Source of the DNA: Hydractinia symbiolongicarpus
Lineage: Eukaryota > Cnidaria > Hydrozoa > Anthoathecata > Hydractiniidae
Assembly: GCF_029227915.1 (NCBI RefSeq)
Contig: NC_079881.1
Span: 26,451,501 to 26,515,500 of the forward strand
Direction of reading: 5' to 3'
DNA: 64,000 nt
Shown here: piece after piece, positions 12,548 to 26,110 of the stretch
Position numbering within the stretch: the stretch's first letter is position 1
Layout: every line of letters begins with the position of its first letter
Position numbers and translations under genes: made by a program
The notes under the pieces: model-generated
Database searches by the model: none
Told to the model about the DNA's origin: nothing
The model's input: the letters and a program-made list of their open reading frames with translations, nothing else

Positions 12548-15500
12548 TGTTTTCATTTTTGATGAGACGCTTAATGAAAGAAGTTTAATCGCCGGCAAAC
12601 GAAAACCAGCGATTTCCCCTAAATCCAGGGCTTGGCCCGTGTAGTCGAATGTATGCAAAGAAAGTACCCAGGGAGTAAACTCATTTCCCGAACGATTTTT
12701 TAAATTTTTTTTTCACCACTAAAACGCATGAGACTTGTAGTTTTCAAAAATGTTTCCATTTTTGATGAGACTCTTAATGAAAGAGGCTTAATCGCCGGTA
12801 AACGAAAACCCGCGATTTCCCGTAAATCCCGGGCTTGTCCCGTATAGTCGAATGTATACAAAGAAAGTACCCTGTGAGTAAACTCATTTCCAGAACGATG
12901 TTTTAAATTATTTTTTCACCACTAAAACACATGAGACTTGTAGTTTTCAAAAATGTTTTCATTTTTGATGAGACGCTTAATGAAAGAGGTTTAATCGCCG
13001 GCAAACGAAAACCCGCGATTTCCCGTAAATCCCGGGCTTGGCCCGTATAGTCGAATGTATCCAAAGAAAAAGCCCTGTGAGTAAACTCATTTCCAGAACG
13101 ATTTTTTAAATTACTTTTTCACCACCAAAACGCATAACACTTGTGGTTTTCAAAAATGTTTTCATTTTTGATGAGACGCTGAATAAAAGAAGTTTAATCG
13201 CCGGCAAACGAAAACCCGCGATTTCCCGTAAATCCCGGGCTTGGCACGTATAGTCAATGTATACAAAGAAAGTACACAGGGAGTAAACTCATTTCCCGAA
13301 CGATTTTTTAAATTTTTTTTTCACCACTAAAACACATGAGACTTGTAGTTTTCAAACTTGTTTTCATTTTTGATGAGACGCTGAATAAAAGAAGTTTAAT
13401 CGCCGGCAAACGAAAACCCGCGATTTCCCGTAAATCCCAGGCTTGGCCCGTATAGATGAATGTATACAAAGAAAGTACACAAGGAGTAAACTGATTTCCC
13501 GAACGATTTTTCAAATTATTTCTGCACCACTAGAACGAATGAGACTTGTAGTTTTCAAAAATGTTTTCATTTTTAATGAGACGATTAATGAAAGAGGCTT
13601 AATCGCCGGTAAACGAAAACCCGCGATTTCCCGTAAATCCCGGGCTTGTCCCGTATAGTCGAATGTATACAAAGAAAGTACCCTGTGAGTAAACTCATTT
13701 CCAGAACGATGTTTTAAATTATTTTTTCACCACTAAAACACATGAGACTTGTAGTTTTCAAAAATGTTTTCATTTTTGATGAGACGCTTAATGAAAGAGG
13801 TTTAATCGCCGGCAAACGAAAACCCGCGATTTCCCGTAAATCCCGGGCTTGGCCCGTATAGTCGAATGTATCCAAAGAAAAAGCCCTGTGAGTAAACTCA
13901 TTTCCAGAACGATTTTTTAAATTACTTTTTCACCACTAAAACGCATAACACTTGTGGTTTTCAAAAATGTTTTCATTTTTGATGAGACGCTGAATAAAAG
14001 AAGTTTAATCGCCGGCAAACGAAAACCCGCGATTTCCCGTAAATCCCGGGCTTGGCACGTATAGTCAATGTATACAAAGAAAGTACACAGGGAGTAAACT
14101 CATTTCCCGAACGATTTTTTAAATTTTTTTTTCACCACTAAAACACATGAGACTTGTAGTTTTCAAACTTGTTTTCATTTTTGATGAGACGCTGAATAAA
14201 AGAAGTTTAATCGCCGGCAAACGAAAACCCGCGATTTCCCGTAAATCCCAGGCTTGGCCCGTATAGATGAATGTATACAAAGAAAGTACACAAGGAGTAA
14301 ACTGATTTCCCGAACGATTTTTTAAATTATTTCTGCACCACTAGAACGAATGAGACTTGTAGTTTTCAAAAATGTTTTCATTTTTGATGAGACACTGAAT
14401 AAAAGAAGTTTAATCGCCGGCAAACGAAAACCCGCCATTTCCCGTAAATCCCGGGCTTGGCCCGTATAGTCAAAAGTATACAAAGAAAGTACCCAGGGAG
14501 TAAACTCATTTCCCGAACGATTTTTTATATTATTTTTTCACCACTAAAACGCATGAGACTTGTAGTTTTCAAAAATGTTTTCATTTTTGATGGGACGCTG
14601 AATAAAAGAAGTTTAATCGCCGGCAAACAAAAACCCGCGATTTCCCGTAAATCACGGACTCGGCCCGTATAGTCAAAAGTATACAAAGAAAGTACCCAGG
14701 GAGTAAACTCATTTCCCGAACGATTTTCTAAATTATTTATTCAACACTAAAACGCATGAGACTTGTAGTTTTTAAAAAATGTTTTCATTTTTGATGAGAC
14801 GCTTAATGAAAGAAGTTTAATCGCCGGCAAACGAAAACCAGCGATTTCCCCTAAATCCAGGGCTTGGCCCGTGTAGTCGAATGTATGCAAAGAAAGTACC
14901 CAGGGAGTAAACTCATTTCCCGAACGATTTTTTAAATTTTTTTTTCACCACTAAAACGCATGAGACTTGTAGTTTTCAAAAATGTTTCCATTTTTGATGA
15001 GACTCTTAATGAAAGAGGCTTAATCGCCGGTAAACGAAAACCCGCGATTTCCCGTAAATCCCGGGCTTGTCCCGTATAGTCGAATGTATACAAAGAAAGT
15101 ACCCTGTGAGTAAACTCATTTCCAGAACGATGTTTTAAATTATTTTTTCACCACTAAAACACATGAGACTTGTAGTTTTCAAAAATGTTTTCATTTTTGA
15201 TGAGACGCTTAATGAAAGAGGTTTAATCGCCGGCAAACGAAAACCCGCGATTTCCCGTAAATCCCGGGCTTGGCCCGTATAGTCGAATGTATCCAAAGAA
15301 AAAGCCCTGTGAGTAAACTCATTTCCAGAACGATTTTTTAAATTACTTTTTCACCACCAAAACGCATAACACTTGTGGTTTTCAAAAATGTTTTCATTTT
15401 TGATGAGACGCTGAATAAAAGAAGTTTAATCGCCGGCAAACGAAAACCCGCGATTTCCCGTAAATCCCGGGCTTGGCACGTATAGTCAATGTATACAAAG

Positions 15501-16624
15501 AAAGTACACAGGGAGTAAACTCATTTCCCGAACGATTTTTTAAATTTTTTTTTCACCACTAAAACACATGAGACTTGTAGTTTTCAAACTTGTTTTCATT
15601 TTTGATGAGACGCTGAATAAAAGAAGTTTAATCGCCGGCAAACGAAAACCCGCGATTTCCCGTAAATCCCAGGCTTGGCCCGTATAGATGAATGTATACA
15701 AAGAAAGTACACAAGGAGTAAACTGATTTCCCGAACGATTTTTCAAATTATTTCTGCACCACTAGAACGAATGAGACTTGTAGTTTTCAAAAATGTTTTC
15801 ATTTTTAATGAGACGATTAATGAAAGAGGCTTAATCGCCGGTAAACGAAAACCCGCGATTTCCCGTAAATCCCGGGCTTGTCCCGTATAGTCGAATGTAT
15901 ACAAAGAAAGTACCCTGTGAGTAAACTCATTTCCAGAACGATGTTTTAAATTATTTTTTCACCACTAAAACACATGAGACTTGTAGTTTTCAAAAATGTT
16001 TTCATTTTTGATGAGACGCTTAATGAAAGAGGTTTAATCGCCGGCAAACGAAAACCCGCGATTTCCCGTAAATCCCGGGCTTGGCCCGTATAGTCGAATG
16101 TATCCAAAGAAAAAGCCCTGTGAGTAAACTCATTTCCAGAACGATTTTTTAAATTACTTTTTCACCACTAAAACGCATAACACTTGTGGTTTTCAAAAAT
16201 GTTTTCATTTTTGATGAGACGCTGAATAAAAGAAGTTTAATCGCCGGCAAACGAAAACCCGCGATTTCCCGTAAATCCCGGGCTTGGCACGTATAGTCAA
16301 TGTATACAAAGAAAGTACACAGGGAGTAAACTCATTTCCCGAACGATTTTTTAAATTTTTTTTTCACCACTAAAACACATGAGACTTGTAGTTTTCAAAC
16401 TTGTTTTCATTTTTGATGAGACGCTGAATAAAAGAAGTTTAATCGCCGGCAAACGAAAACCCGCGATTTCCCGTAAATCCCAGGCTTGGCCCGTATAGAT
16501 GAATGTATACAAAGAAAGTACACAAGGAGTAAACTGATTTCCCGAACGATTTTTTAAATTATTTCTGCACCACTAGAACGAATGAGACTTGTAGTTTTCA
16601 AAAATGTTTTCATTTTTAATGAGA
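12161..16624 (+). repeat. 11-monomer higher-order repeat, 2232 bp, two near-identical copies
   Basis: Copy 1 is 12161-14392 and copy 2 is 14393-16624. Matching units sit at 12225/14457, 13308/15540 and 13443/15675, each 2232 bp apart. At the junction near 14393 a type H unit passes into CACTGAATAAAAG, a combination not seen at the start of copy 1. Each copy contains the H-G-N series twice. I noticed no difference between the copies on reading. The first 386 bp overlap the end of the preceding 13-monomer unit, showing that the two expansions are nested or successive. Confidence 0.88.
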
Positions 16625-18200
16625 CGCTTAATGAAAGAGGCTTAATCGCCGGTAAACGAAAACCCGCGATTTCCCGTAAATCCCGGGCTTGTCCCGTATA
16701 GTCGAATGTATACAAAGAAAGTACCCTGTGAGTAAACTCATTTCCAGAACGATGTTTTAAATTATCTTTTCACCACTAAAGCCCATGAGACTTGTAGTTT
16801 TTAAAAATGTTTTCATTTTTGATGAGACGCTGAATAAAAAAAGGGCAAACGAAAACCCGCGATTTCCCGTAAATCCCGGACTCGACCCGTATAGTCAAAA
16901 GTATACAAAAAAAGTACCCAGGGAGTAAACTCATTTCCCGAACGATTTTTTAAATTATTTTTTCACCACTAAAACGCATGAGACTTGTAGTTTTCAAAAA
17001 TGTTTTCATTTTTGATGAGACGCTGAATAAAAGAAGTTTAATCGCCGGCAAACGAAAACCCGCCATTTCCTGTAAACCCCGGACTCGGCCCGCATAGTCA
17101 AAAGTATACAAAGAAAGTACCCAGGGAGTAAACTCATTTCCCGAGCGATTTTTTAAATTATCTTTTCACCACTAAAGCCCATGAGACTTGTAGTTTTTAA
17201 AAATGTTTTCATTTTTGATGAGACGCTGAATAAAAAAAGTTTAATCGCCGGCAAACGAAAACCCGCGATTTCCCGTAAATCCCGGACTCGACCCGTATAG
17301 TCAAAAGTATACAAAAAAAGTACCCAGGGAGTAAACTCATTTCCCGAACGATTTTTTAAATTATTTTTTCACCACTAAAACGCATGAGACTTGTAGTTTT
17401 CAAAAATGTTTTCATTTTTGATGAGACGCTGAATAAAAGAAGTTTAATCGCCAGCAAACGAAAACCCGCCATTTCCTGTAAACCCCGGACTCGGCCCGCA
17501 TAGTCAAAAGTATACAAAGAAAGTACCCAGGGAGTAAACTCATTTCCCGAGCGATTTTTTAAATTATTTTTTCACCACTAAAACGCATGAGACTTGTAGT
17601 TTTCAAAAATGTTTTCATTTTTGATGAGACGCTGAATAAAAGAAGTTTAATCGCCGGCAAACGAAAACCCGCGATTTCCCGTAAATCCCGGGCTTGGCTC
17701 GTATAGTCAAAAGTATACAAAGAAAGTACACAGGGAGTAAACTCATTTCCCGAACGATTTTTTAAATTATTTTTTCACCACTAAAACGCATGAGACTTGT
17801 AGTTTTCAAAAATGTTTTCATTTTTGATGAGACACTGAATAAAAGAAGTTTAATCGCCGGCAAACGAAAACCCGCCATTTCCCGTAAATCCCGGGCTTGG
17901 CCCGTATAGTCAAAAGTACACAAAGAAAGTACCCAGGGAGTAAACTCATTTCCCGAACGATTTTTTATATTATTTTTTCACCACTAAAACGCATGAGACT
18001 TGTAGTTTTCAAAAATGTTTTCATTTTTGATGGGACGCTGAATAAAAGAAGTTTAATCGCCGGCAAACAAAAACCCGCGATTTCCCGTAAATCCCGGACT
18101 CGGCCCGTATAGTCAAAAGTATACAAAGAAAGTACCCAGGGAGTAAACTCATTTCCCGAACGATTTTTTAAATTATTTATTCACCACTAAAACGCATGAG
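16625..18200 (+). repeat. Returning tail of the 13-monomer unit
   Basis: This stretch matches about 10.95-12.5 kb at an offset of about 5672-5675. It includes the third copy of the 10-bp deletion at 16843 and the paired GTAAACCCCGGACTCG units with GCATAGTC. Small differences exist: TTCAAAAATG here against TTCATAAATG near 11.7 kb, and CCAGCAAACG at 17451. The inferred history is that the 11-monomer duplication was inserted by unequal exchange inside a copy of the 13-monomer unit, pushing its tail here. Confidence 0.78.
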
Positions 18201-21200
18201 ACTTGTAGTTTTTAAAAAATGTTTTCATTTTTGATGAGACGCTTAATGAAAGAAGTTTAATCGCCGGCAAACGAAAACCAGCGATTTCCCCTAAATCAAG
18301 GGCTTGGCCCGTGTAGTCGAATGTATGCAAAGAAAGTACCCAGGGAGTAAACTCATTTCCCGAACGATTTTTAAAATTTTTTTTTCACCACTAAAACGCA
18401 TGAGACTTGTAGTTTTCAAAAATGTTTCCATTTTTGATGAGACTCTTAATGACAGAGGTTTAATCGCCGGCAAACGAAAACCCGCGATTTCCCGTAAATC
18501 CCGGGCTTGGCCCGTATAGTGGAATTCATACAAAGAAAAAGCCCTGTGAGTAAACTCATTTCCAGAACGATTTTTAAATTACTTTTTCACCACTAAAACG
18601 CATAACACTTGTGGTTTTGAAAAATGTTTTCATTTTTGATGAGACGCTGAATAAAAGAAGTTTAATCGCCGGCAAACGAAAACCCGCGATTTCCCGTAAA
18701 TCCCGGGCTTGGCTCGTATAGTCAAAAGTATACAAAGAAAGTACACAGTGAGTAAACTTATTTCCCGAACGATTTTTTAATTTTTTTTTCACCACTAAAA
18801 CACATGAGACTTGTAGTTTTCAAACTTGTTTTCATTTTTGATGAGACGCTGAATAAAAGAAGTTTAATCGCCGGCAAACGAAAACCCGCGATTTCCCGTA
18901 AATCCCAGGCTTGGCCCGTATAGTTGAATGTATACAAAGAAAGTACACAAGGAGTAAACTGATTTCCCGAACGATTTTTCAAATTATTTCTGCACCACTA
19001 GAACGAATGAGACTTGTAGTTTTCAAAAATGTTTTCATTTTTAATGAGACGATTAATGAAAGAGGCTTAATTGCCGGTAAACGAAAACCCGCGATTTCCC
19101 GTAAATCCCGGGCTTGTCCCGTATAGTCGAATGTATACAAAGAAAGTACCCTGTGAGTAAACTCATTTCCAGAACGATGTTTTAAATTATTTTTTCACCA
19201 CTAAAACACATAAGACTTGTAGTTTTCAAAAATGTTTTCATTTTTGATGAGACGCTTAATGAAAGAGGTTTAATCGCCGGCAAACGAAAACCCGCGATTT
19301 CCCGTAAATCCCGGGCTTGGCCCGTATAGTCGAATGTATCCAAAGAAAAAGCCCTGTGAGTAAACTCATTTCCAGAACGATTTTTTAAATTACTTTTTCA
19401 CCACTAAAACGCATAACACTTGTGGTTTCAAAAATGTTTTCATTTTTGATGAGACGCTGAATAAAAGAAGTTTAATCGCCGGCAAACGAAAATCCGCGAT
19501 TTCCCGTAAATCCCAGGCTTGGCCCGTATAGATGAATGTATACAAAGAAAGTACACAAGGAGTAAACTGATTTCCCGAACGATTTTTCAAATTATTTCTG
19601 CACCACTAGAACGAATGAGACTTGTAGTTTTCAAAAATGTTTTCATTTTTAATGAGACGCTTAATGAAAGAGGCTTAATCGCCGGTAAACGAAAACCCGC
19701 GATTTCCCGTAAATCCGGGCTTGTCCCGTATAGTCGAATGTATACAAAGAAAGTACCCTGTGAGTAAACTCATTTCCAGAACGATGTTTTAAATTATCTT
19801 TTCACCACTAAAGCCCATGAGACTTGTAGTTTTTAAAAATGTTTTTATTTTTGATGAGACGCTGAATAAAAGAAGTTTAATCGCCGGCAAACGAAAACCC
19901 GCGATTTCCCGTTAATCTCGGACTCGGCCCGTATAGTCAAAAGTATACAAAGAAAGTACCCAGGAAGTAAACTCATTTCCCGAACGATTTTTTAAATTAT
20001 TTTTTCACCACTAAAACGCATGAGACTTGTAGTTTTCAAAAATGTTTTCATTTTTAATGAGACGGTTAATGAAAGAGGTTTAATCGCCGGTAAACGAAAA
20101 CCCGCGATTTCCCGTATATCCCGGGCTTGTCCCGTATAGTCGAATGTATACAAAGAAAGTACCCTGTGAGTAAACTCATTTCCAGAACGATGTTTTAAAT
20201 TATCTTTTCACCACTAAAGCCCAGGAGACTTGTAGTTTTTAAAAATGTTTTCATTTTTGATGAGACGCTGAATAAAAGAAGTTTAATCGCCGGCAAACGA
20301 AAACCCGCGATTTCCCGTAAATCCCGGACTCGGCCCGTATAGTCAAAAGTATACAAAGAAAGTACCCAGGGAGTAAACGCATTTCCCAAACGATTTTTTA
20401 AATTATTATTTCACCACTAAAGCCCATGAGACTTGTAGTTTTTAAAAATGATTTTATTTTTGATGAGACGCTGAATAAAAGAAGTTTAATCGCCGGCAAA
20501 CGAAAACCCGCGATTTCCCGTAAATCCCGGACTCGGCCCGTATAGTCAAAAGTATACAAAGAAAGTACCCAGGGAGTAAACTCATTTCCCGAACGATTTT
20601 TTAAATTATTTATTCACCACTAAAACGCATGAGACTTGTAGTTTTTAAAAAATGTTTTCATTTTTGATGAGACGCTTAATGAAAGAAGTTTAATCGCCGG
20701 CAAACGAAAACCAGCGATTTCCCCTAAATCCAGGGCTTGGCCCGTGTAGTCGAATGTATGCAAAGAAAGTACCCAGGGAGTAAACTCATTTCCCGAACGA
20801 TTTTTAAATTACTTTTTCACCACTAAAACGCATAACACTTGTGGTTTTGAAAAATGTTTTCATTTTTGATGAGACGCTGAATAAAAGAAGTTTAATCGCC
20901 GGCAAACGAAAACCCGCGATTTCCCGTAAATCCCAGGCTTGGCCCGTATAGTTGAATGTATACAAAGAAAGTACACAAGGAGTAAACTGATTTCCCAAAC
21001 GATTTTTCAAATTATTTCTGCACCACTAGAACGAATGAGACTTGTAGTTTTCAAAAATGTTTTCATTTTTAATGAGACGATTAATGAAAGAGGCTTAATC
21101 GCCGGTAAACGAAAACCCGCGATTTCCCGTAAATCCCAGGCTTGTCCCGTATAGTCGAATGTATACAAAGAAAGTACCCTGTGAGTAAACTCATTTCCAG

Positions 21201-24200
21201 AACGATGTTTTAAATTATTTTTTCACCACTAAAACACATGAGACTTGTGGTTTTCAAAAATGTTTTCATTTTTGATGAGACGCTGAATAAAAGAAGTTTA
21301 ATCGCCGGCAAACGAAAATCCGCGATTTCCCGTAAATCCCAGGCTTGGCCCGTATAGATGAATGTATACAAAGAAAGTACACAAGGAGTAAACTGATTTC
21401 CCGAACGATTTTTCAAATTATTTCTGCACCACTAGAACGAATGAGACTTGTAGTTTTCAAAAATGTTTTCATTTTTAATGAGACGCTTAATGAAAGAGGC
21501 TTAATTGCCGGTAAACGAAAACCCGCGATTTCCCGTAAATTCGGGCTTGTCCCGTATAGTCGAATGTATACAAAGAAAGTACCCTGTGAGTAAACTCATT
21601 TCCAGAACGATGTTTTAAATTATCTTTTCACCACTAAAGCCCATGAGACTTGTAGTTTTTAAAAATGTTTTTATTTTTGATGAGACGCTGAATAAAAGAA
21701 GTTTAATCGCCGGCAAACGAAAACCCGCGATTTCCCGTTAATCTCGGACTCGGCCCGTATAGTCAAAAGTATACAAAGAAAGTACCCAGGGAGTAAACTC
21801 ATTTCCCGAACGATTTTTTAACTTATTTTTTCACCACTAAAACGCATGAGACTTGTAGTTTTCAAAAATGTTTTCATTTTTAATGAGACGCTTAATGAAA
21901 GAGGTTTAATCGCCGGTAAACGAAAACCCGCGATTTCCCGTAAATCCAAGGCTTGGCCCGTATAGATGAATGTATACAAAGAAAGTACCCTGTGAGTAAA
22001 CTCATTTCCAGAACGATGTTTTAAATTATCTTTTCACCACTAAAGCCCAGGAGACTTGTAGTTTTTAAAAATGTTTTCATTTTTGATGAGACGCTGAATA
22101 AAAGAAGTTTAATCGCCGGCAAACGAAAACCCGCGATTTCCCGTAAATCCCGGACTCGGCCCGTATAGTCAAAAGTATACAAAGAAAGTACCCAGGGAGT
22201 AAACGCATTTCCCAAACGATATTTTAAATTATTATTTCACCACTAAAGCCCATGAGACTTGTAGTTTTTAAAAATGTTTTTATTTTTGATGAGACGCTGA
22301 ATAAAAGAAGTTTAATCGCCGGCAAACGAAAACCCGCGATTTCCTGTAAATCCCGGACTCGGCCCGTATAGTCAAAAGTATACAAAGAAAGTACCCAGGG
22401 AGTAAACTCATTTCCCGAACGATTTTTTAAATTATTTATTCACCACTAAAACGCATGAGACTTGTAGTTTTTAAAAAATGTTTTCATTTTTGATGAGACG
22501 CCTAATGAAAGAAGTTTAATCGCCGGCAAACGAAAACCAGCGATTTCCCCTAAATCCAGGGCTTGGCCCGTGTAGTCGAATGTATGCAAAGAAAGTACCC
22601 AGGGAGTAAACTCATTTCCCGAACGATTTTTTAAATTTTTTTTTCACCACTAAAACGCATGAGACTTGTAGTTTTCAAAAATGTTTCCATTTTTGATGAG
22701 ACTCTTAATGACAGAGGTTTAATCGCCGGCAAACGAAAACCCGCGATTTCCCGTAAATCCCGGGCTTGGCCCGTATAGTGGAATGCATACAAAGAAAAAG
22801 CCCTGTGAGTAAACTCATTTCCAGAACGATTTTTAAATTACTTTTTCACCACTAAAACGCATAACACTTGTGGTTTTGAAAAATGTTTTCATTTTTGATG
22901 AGACGCTGAATAAAAGAAGTTTAATCGCCGGCAAACGAAAACCCGCGATTTCCCGTAAATCCCGGGCTTGGCTCGTATAGTCAAAAGTATACAAAGAAAG
23001 TACACAGTGAGTAAACTCATTTCCCGAACGATTTTTTAAATTTTTTTTCACCACTAAAACACATGAGACTTGTAGTTTTCAAACTTGTTTTCATTTTTGA
23101 TGAGACGCTGAATAAAAGAAGTTTAATCGCCGGCAAACGAAAACCCGCGATTTCCCGTAAATCCCAGGCTTGGCCCGTATAGTTGAATGTATACAAAGAA
23201 AATACACAAGGAGTAAACTGATTTCCCGAACGATTTTTCAAATTATTTCTGCACCACTAGAAGGAATGAGACTTGTAGTTTTCAAAAATGTTTTCATTTT
23301 TAATGAGACGATTAATGAAAGAGGCTTAATCGCCGGTAAACGAATACCCGCGATTTCCCGTAAATCCCGGGCTTGTCCCGTATAGTCGAATGTATACAAA
23401 GAAAGTACCCTGTGAGTAAACTCATTTCCAGAACGATGTTTTAAATAATTTTTTCACCACTAAAACACATGAGACTTGTAGTTTTCAAAAATGTTTTCAT
23501 TTTTGATGAGACGCTTAATGAAAGAGGTTTAATCGCCGGCAAACGAAAACCCGCGATTTCCCGTAAATCCCGGGCTTGGCCCGTATAGTCGAATGTATCC
23601 AAAGAAAAAGCCCTGTGAGTAAACTCATTTCCAGAACGATTTTTTAAATTACTTTTTCACCACTAAAACGCATAACACTTGTGGTTTTCAAAAATGTTTT
23701 CATTTTTGATGAGACGCTGAATAAAAGAAGTTTAATCGCCGGCAAACGAAAATCCGCGATTTCCCGTAAATCCCAGGCTTGGCCCGTGTAGATGAATGTA
23801 TACAAAGAAAGTACACAAGGAGTAAACTGATTTCCCGAACGATTTTTCAAATTATTTCTGCACCACTAGAACGAATGAGACTTGTAGTTTTCAAAAATGT
23901 TTTCATTTTTAATGAGACGCTTAATGAAAGAGGCTTAATCGCCGGTAAACGAAAACCCGCGATTTCCCGTAAATCCGGGCTTGTCCCGTATAGTCGAATG
24001 TATACAAAGAAAGTACCCTGTGAGTAAACTCATTTCCAGAACGATGTTTTAAATTATCTTTTCACCACTAAAGCCCATGAGACTTGTAGTTTTTAAAAAT
24101 GTTTTTATTTTTGATGAGACGCTGAATAAAAGAAGTTTGATCGCCGGCAAACGAAAACCCGCGATTTCCCGTTAATCTCGGACTCGGCCCGTATAGTCAA

Positions 24201-24484
24201 AAGTATACAAAGAAAGTACCCAGGGAGTAAACTCATTTCCCGAACGATTTTTTAAATTATTTTTTCACCACTAAAACGCATGAGACTTGTAGTTTTCAAA
24301 AATGTTTTCATTTTTAATGAGACGCTTAATGAAAGAGGTTTAATCGCCGGTAAACGAAAACCCGCGATTTCCCGTAAATCCCGGGCTTGTCCCGTATAGT
24401 CGAATGTATACAAAGAAAGTACCCTGTGAGTAAACTCATTTCCAGAACGATGTTTTAAATTATCTTTTCACCACTAAAGCCCAG
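18200..24484 (+). repeat. Nested 9-, 12- and 21-monomer relations
   Basis: Units at 18574, 18758, 18911, 19519 and 20195 recur at 22833, 23017, 23170, 23779 and 24455, an offset of 4259-4260 bp (21 monomers). Inside it, 19519 and 20195 recur at 21345 and 22021, an offset of 1826 bp (9 monomers), leaving a 12-monomer step (2434 bp) from 21345 to 23779. The one-base G-unit deletion is carried along. The 21-monomer relation therefore contains a later 9-monomer duplication. No foreign sequence was seen. Confidence 0.78.
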
Positions 24485-26110
24485 GAGACTTGTAGTTTTT
24501 AAAAATGTTTTCATTTTTGATGAGACGCTGAATAAAAGAAGTTTAATCGCCGGCAAACGAAAACCCGCGATTTCCCGTAAATCCCGGACTCGGCCCGTAT
24601 AGTCAAAAGTATACAAAGAAAGTACCCAGGGAGTAAACGCATTTCCCAAACGATTTTTTACATTATTTGTTCACCACTAAAGCCCATGAGACTTGTAGTT
24701 TTTAAAAATGTTTTTATTTTTGATGAGACGCTGAATAAAAGAAGTTTAATCGCCGGCAAACGAAAACCCGCGATTTCCCGTAAATCTCGGACTCGGCCCG
24801 TATAGTCAAAAGTATAGAAAAGAAAGTACCCAGGGAGTAAACTCATTTCCCGAACGATTTTTTAAATTATTTTTTCACCACTAAAACGCATGAGACTTGT
24901 AGTTTTCAGAAATGTTTTCATTTTTGATGAGACGCTTAATAAAAGTGGTTTAATCGCCGGCAAACGAAAACCCGCGATTTCCCGTAAATCCCGGGCTTGG
25001 CCCGTATAGTCGAATGTATACAAAGAAAGTACCCTGTGAGTAAACTCATTTCCAAAACGATTTTTCAAATTATCTTTTCACCACTAAAACGCATGAAACG
25101 TGTAGTTTTCAAAAATGTTTTCATTTTTGATGAGACACTGAATAAAAGAAGTTTATTCGCCGGCAAACGAAAACCCGCCATTTCCCGTAAATCCCGGGCT
25201 TGGCCCGTATAGTCAAAAGTATACAAAGAAAGTACCCAGGGAGTAAACTCATTTCCCGAACGATTTTTTATATTATTTTTTCACCACTAAAACGCATGAG
25301 ACTTGTAGTTTTTAAAAATGTTTTCATTTTTGATGAGACGCTGAATAAAAGAAGTTTAATCGCCGGCAAACGAAAACCCGCGATTTCCCGTAAATCCCGG
25401 ACTCGGCCCGTATAGTCAAAAGTATACAAAGAAAGTACCCAGGGAGTAAACGCATTTCCCAAACGATTTTTTACATTATTTGTTCACCACTAAAGCCCAT
25501 GAGACTTGTAGTTTTTAAAAATGTTTTTATTTTTGATGAGACGCTGAATAAAAGAAGTTTAATCGCCGGCAAACGAAAACCCGCGATTTCCCGTAAATCT
25601 CGGACTCGGCCCGTATAGTCAAAAGTATAGAAAAGAAAGTACCCAGGGAGTAAACTCATTTCCCGAACGATTTTTTAAATTATTTTTTCACCACTAAAAC
25701 GCATGAGACTTGTAGTTTTCAGAAATGTTTTCATTTTTGATGAGACGCTTAATAAAAGTGGTTTAATCGCCGGCAAACGAAAACCCGCGATTTCCCGTAA
25801 ATCCCGGGCTTGGCCCGTATAGTCGAATGTATACAAAGAAAGTACCCTGTGAGTAAACTCATTTCCAAAACGATTTTTCAAATTATCTTTTCACCACTAA
25901 AACGCATGAAACGTGTAGTTTTCAAAAATGTTTTCATTTTTGATGAGACACTGAATAAAAGAAGTTTATTCGCCGGCAAACGAAAACCCGCCATTTCCCG
26001 TAAATCCCGGGCTTGGCCCGTATAGTCAAAAGTATACAAAGAAAGTACCCAGGGAGTAAACTCATTTCCCGAACGATTTTTTATATTATTTTTTCACCAC
26101 TAAAACGCAT
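24485..26110 (+). repeat. 4-monomer tandem duplication, 813 bp, two copies
   Basis: Copy 1 is about 24485-25297 and copy 2 about 25298-26110. Both carry rare private marks: TACATTATTTGTTCACC, AGTATAGAAAAGAAAG (an extra base), CATGAAACGTGTAG and GTTTATTCGCCGG. No difference was noticed between the copies. The left limit is fixed where AAGCCCAGGAG in copy 1 differs from AAACGCATGAG at the start of copy 2. Sharing of several rare marks makes a recent duplication the simplest reading. Confidence 0.9.
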
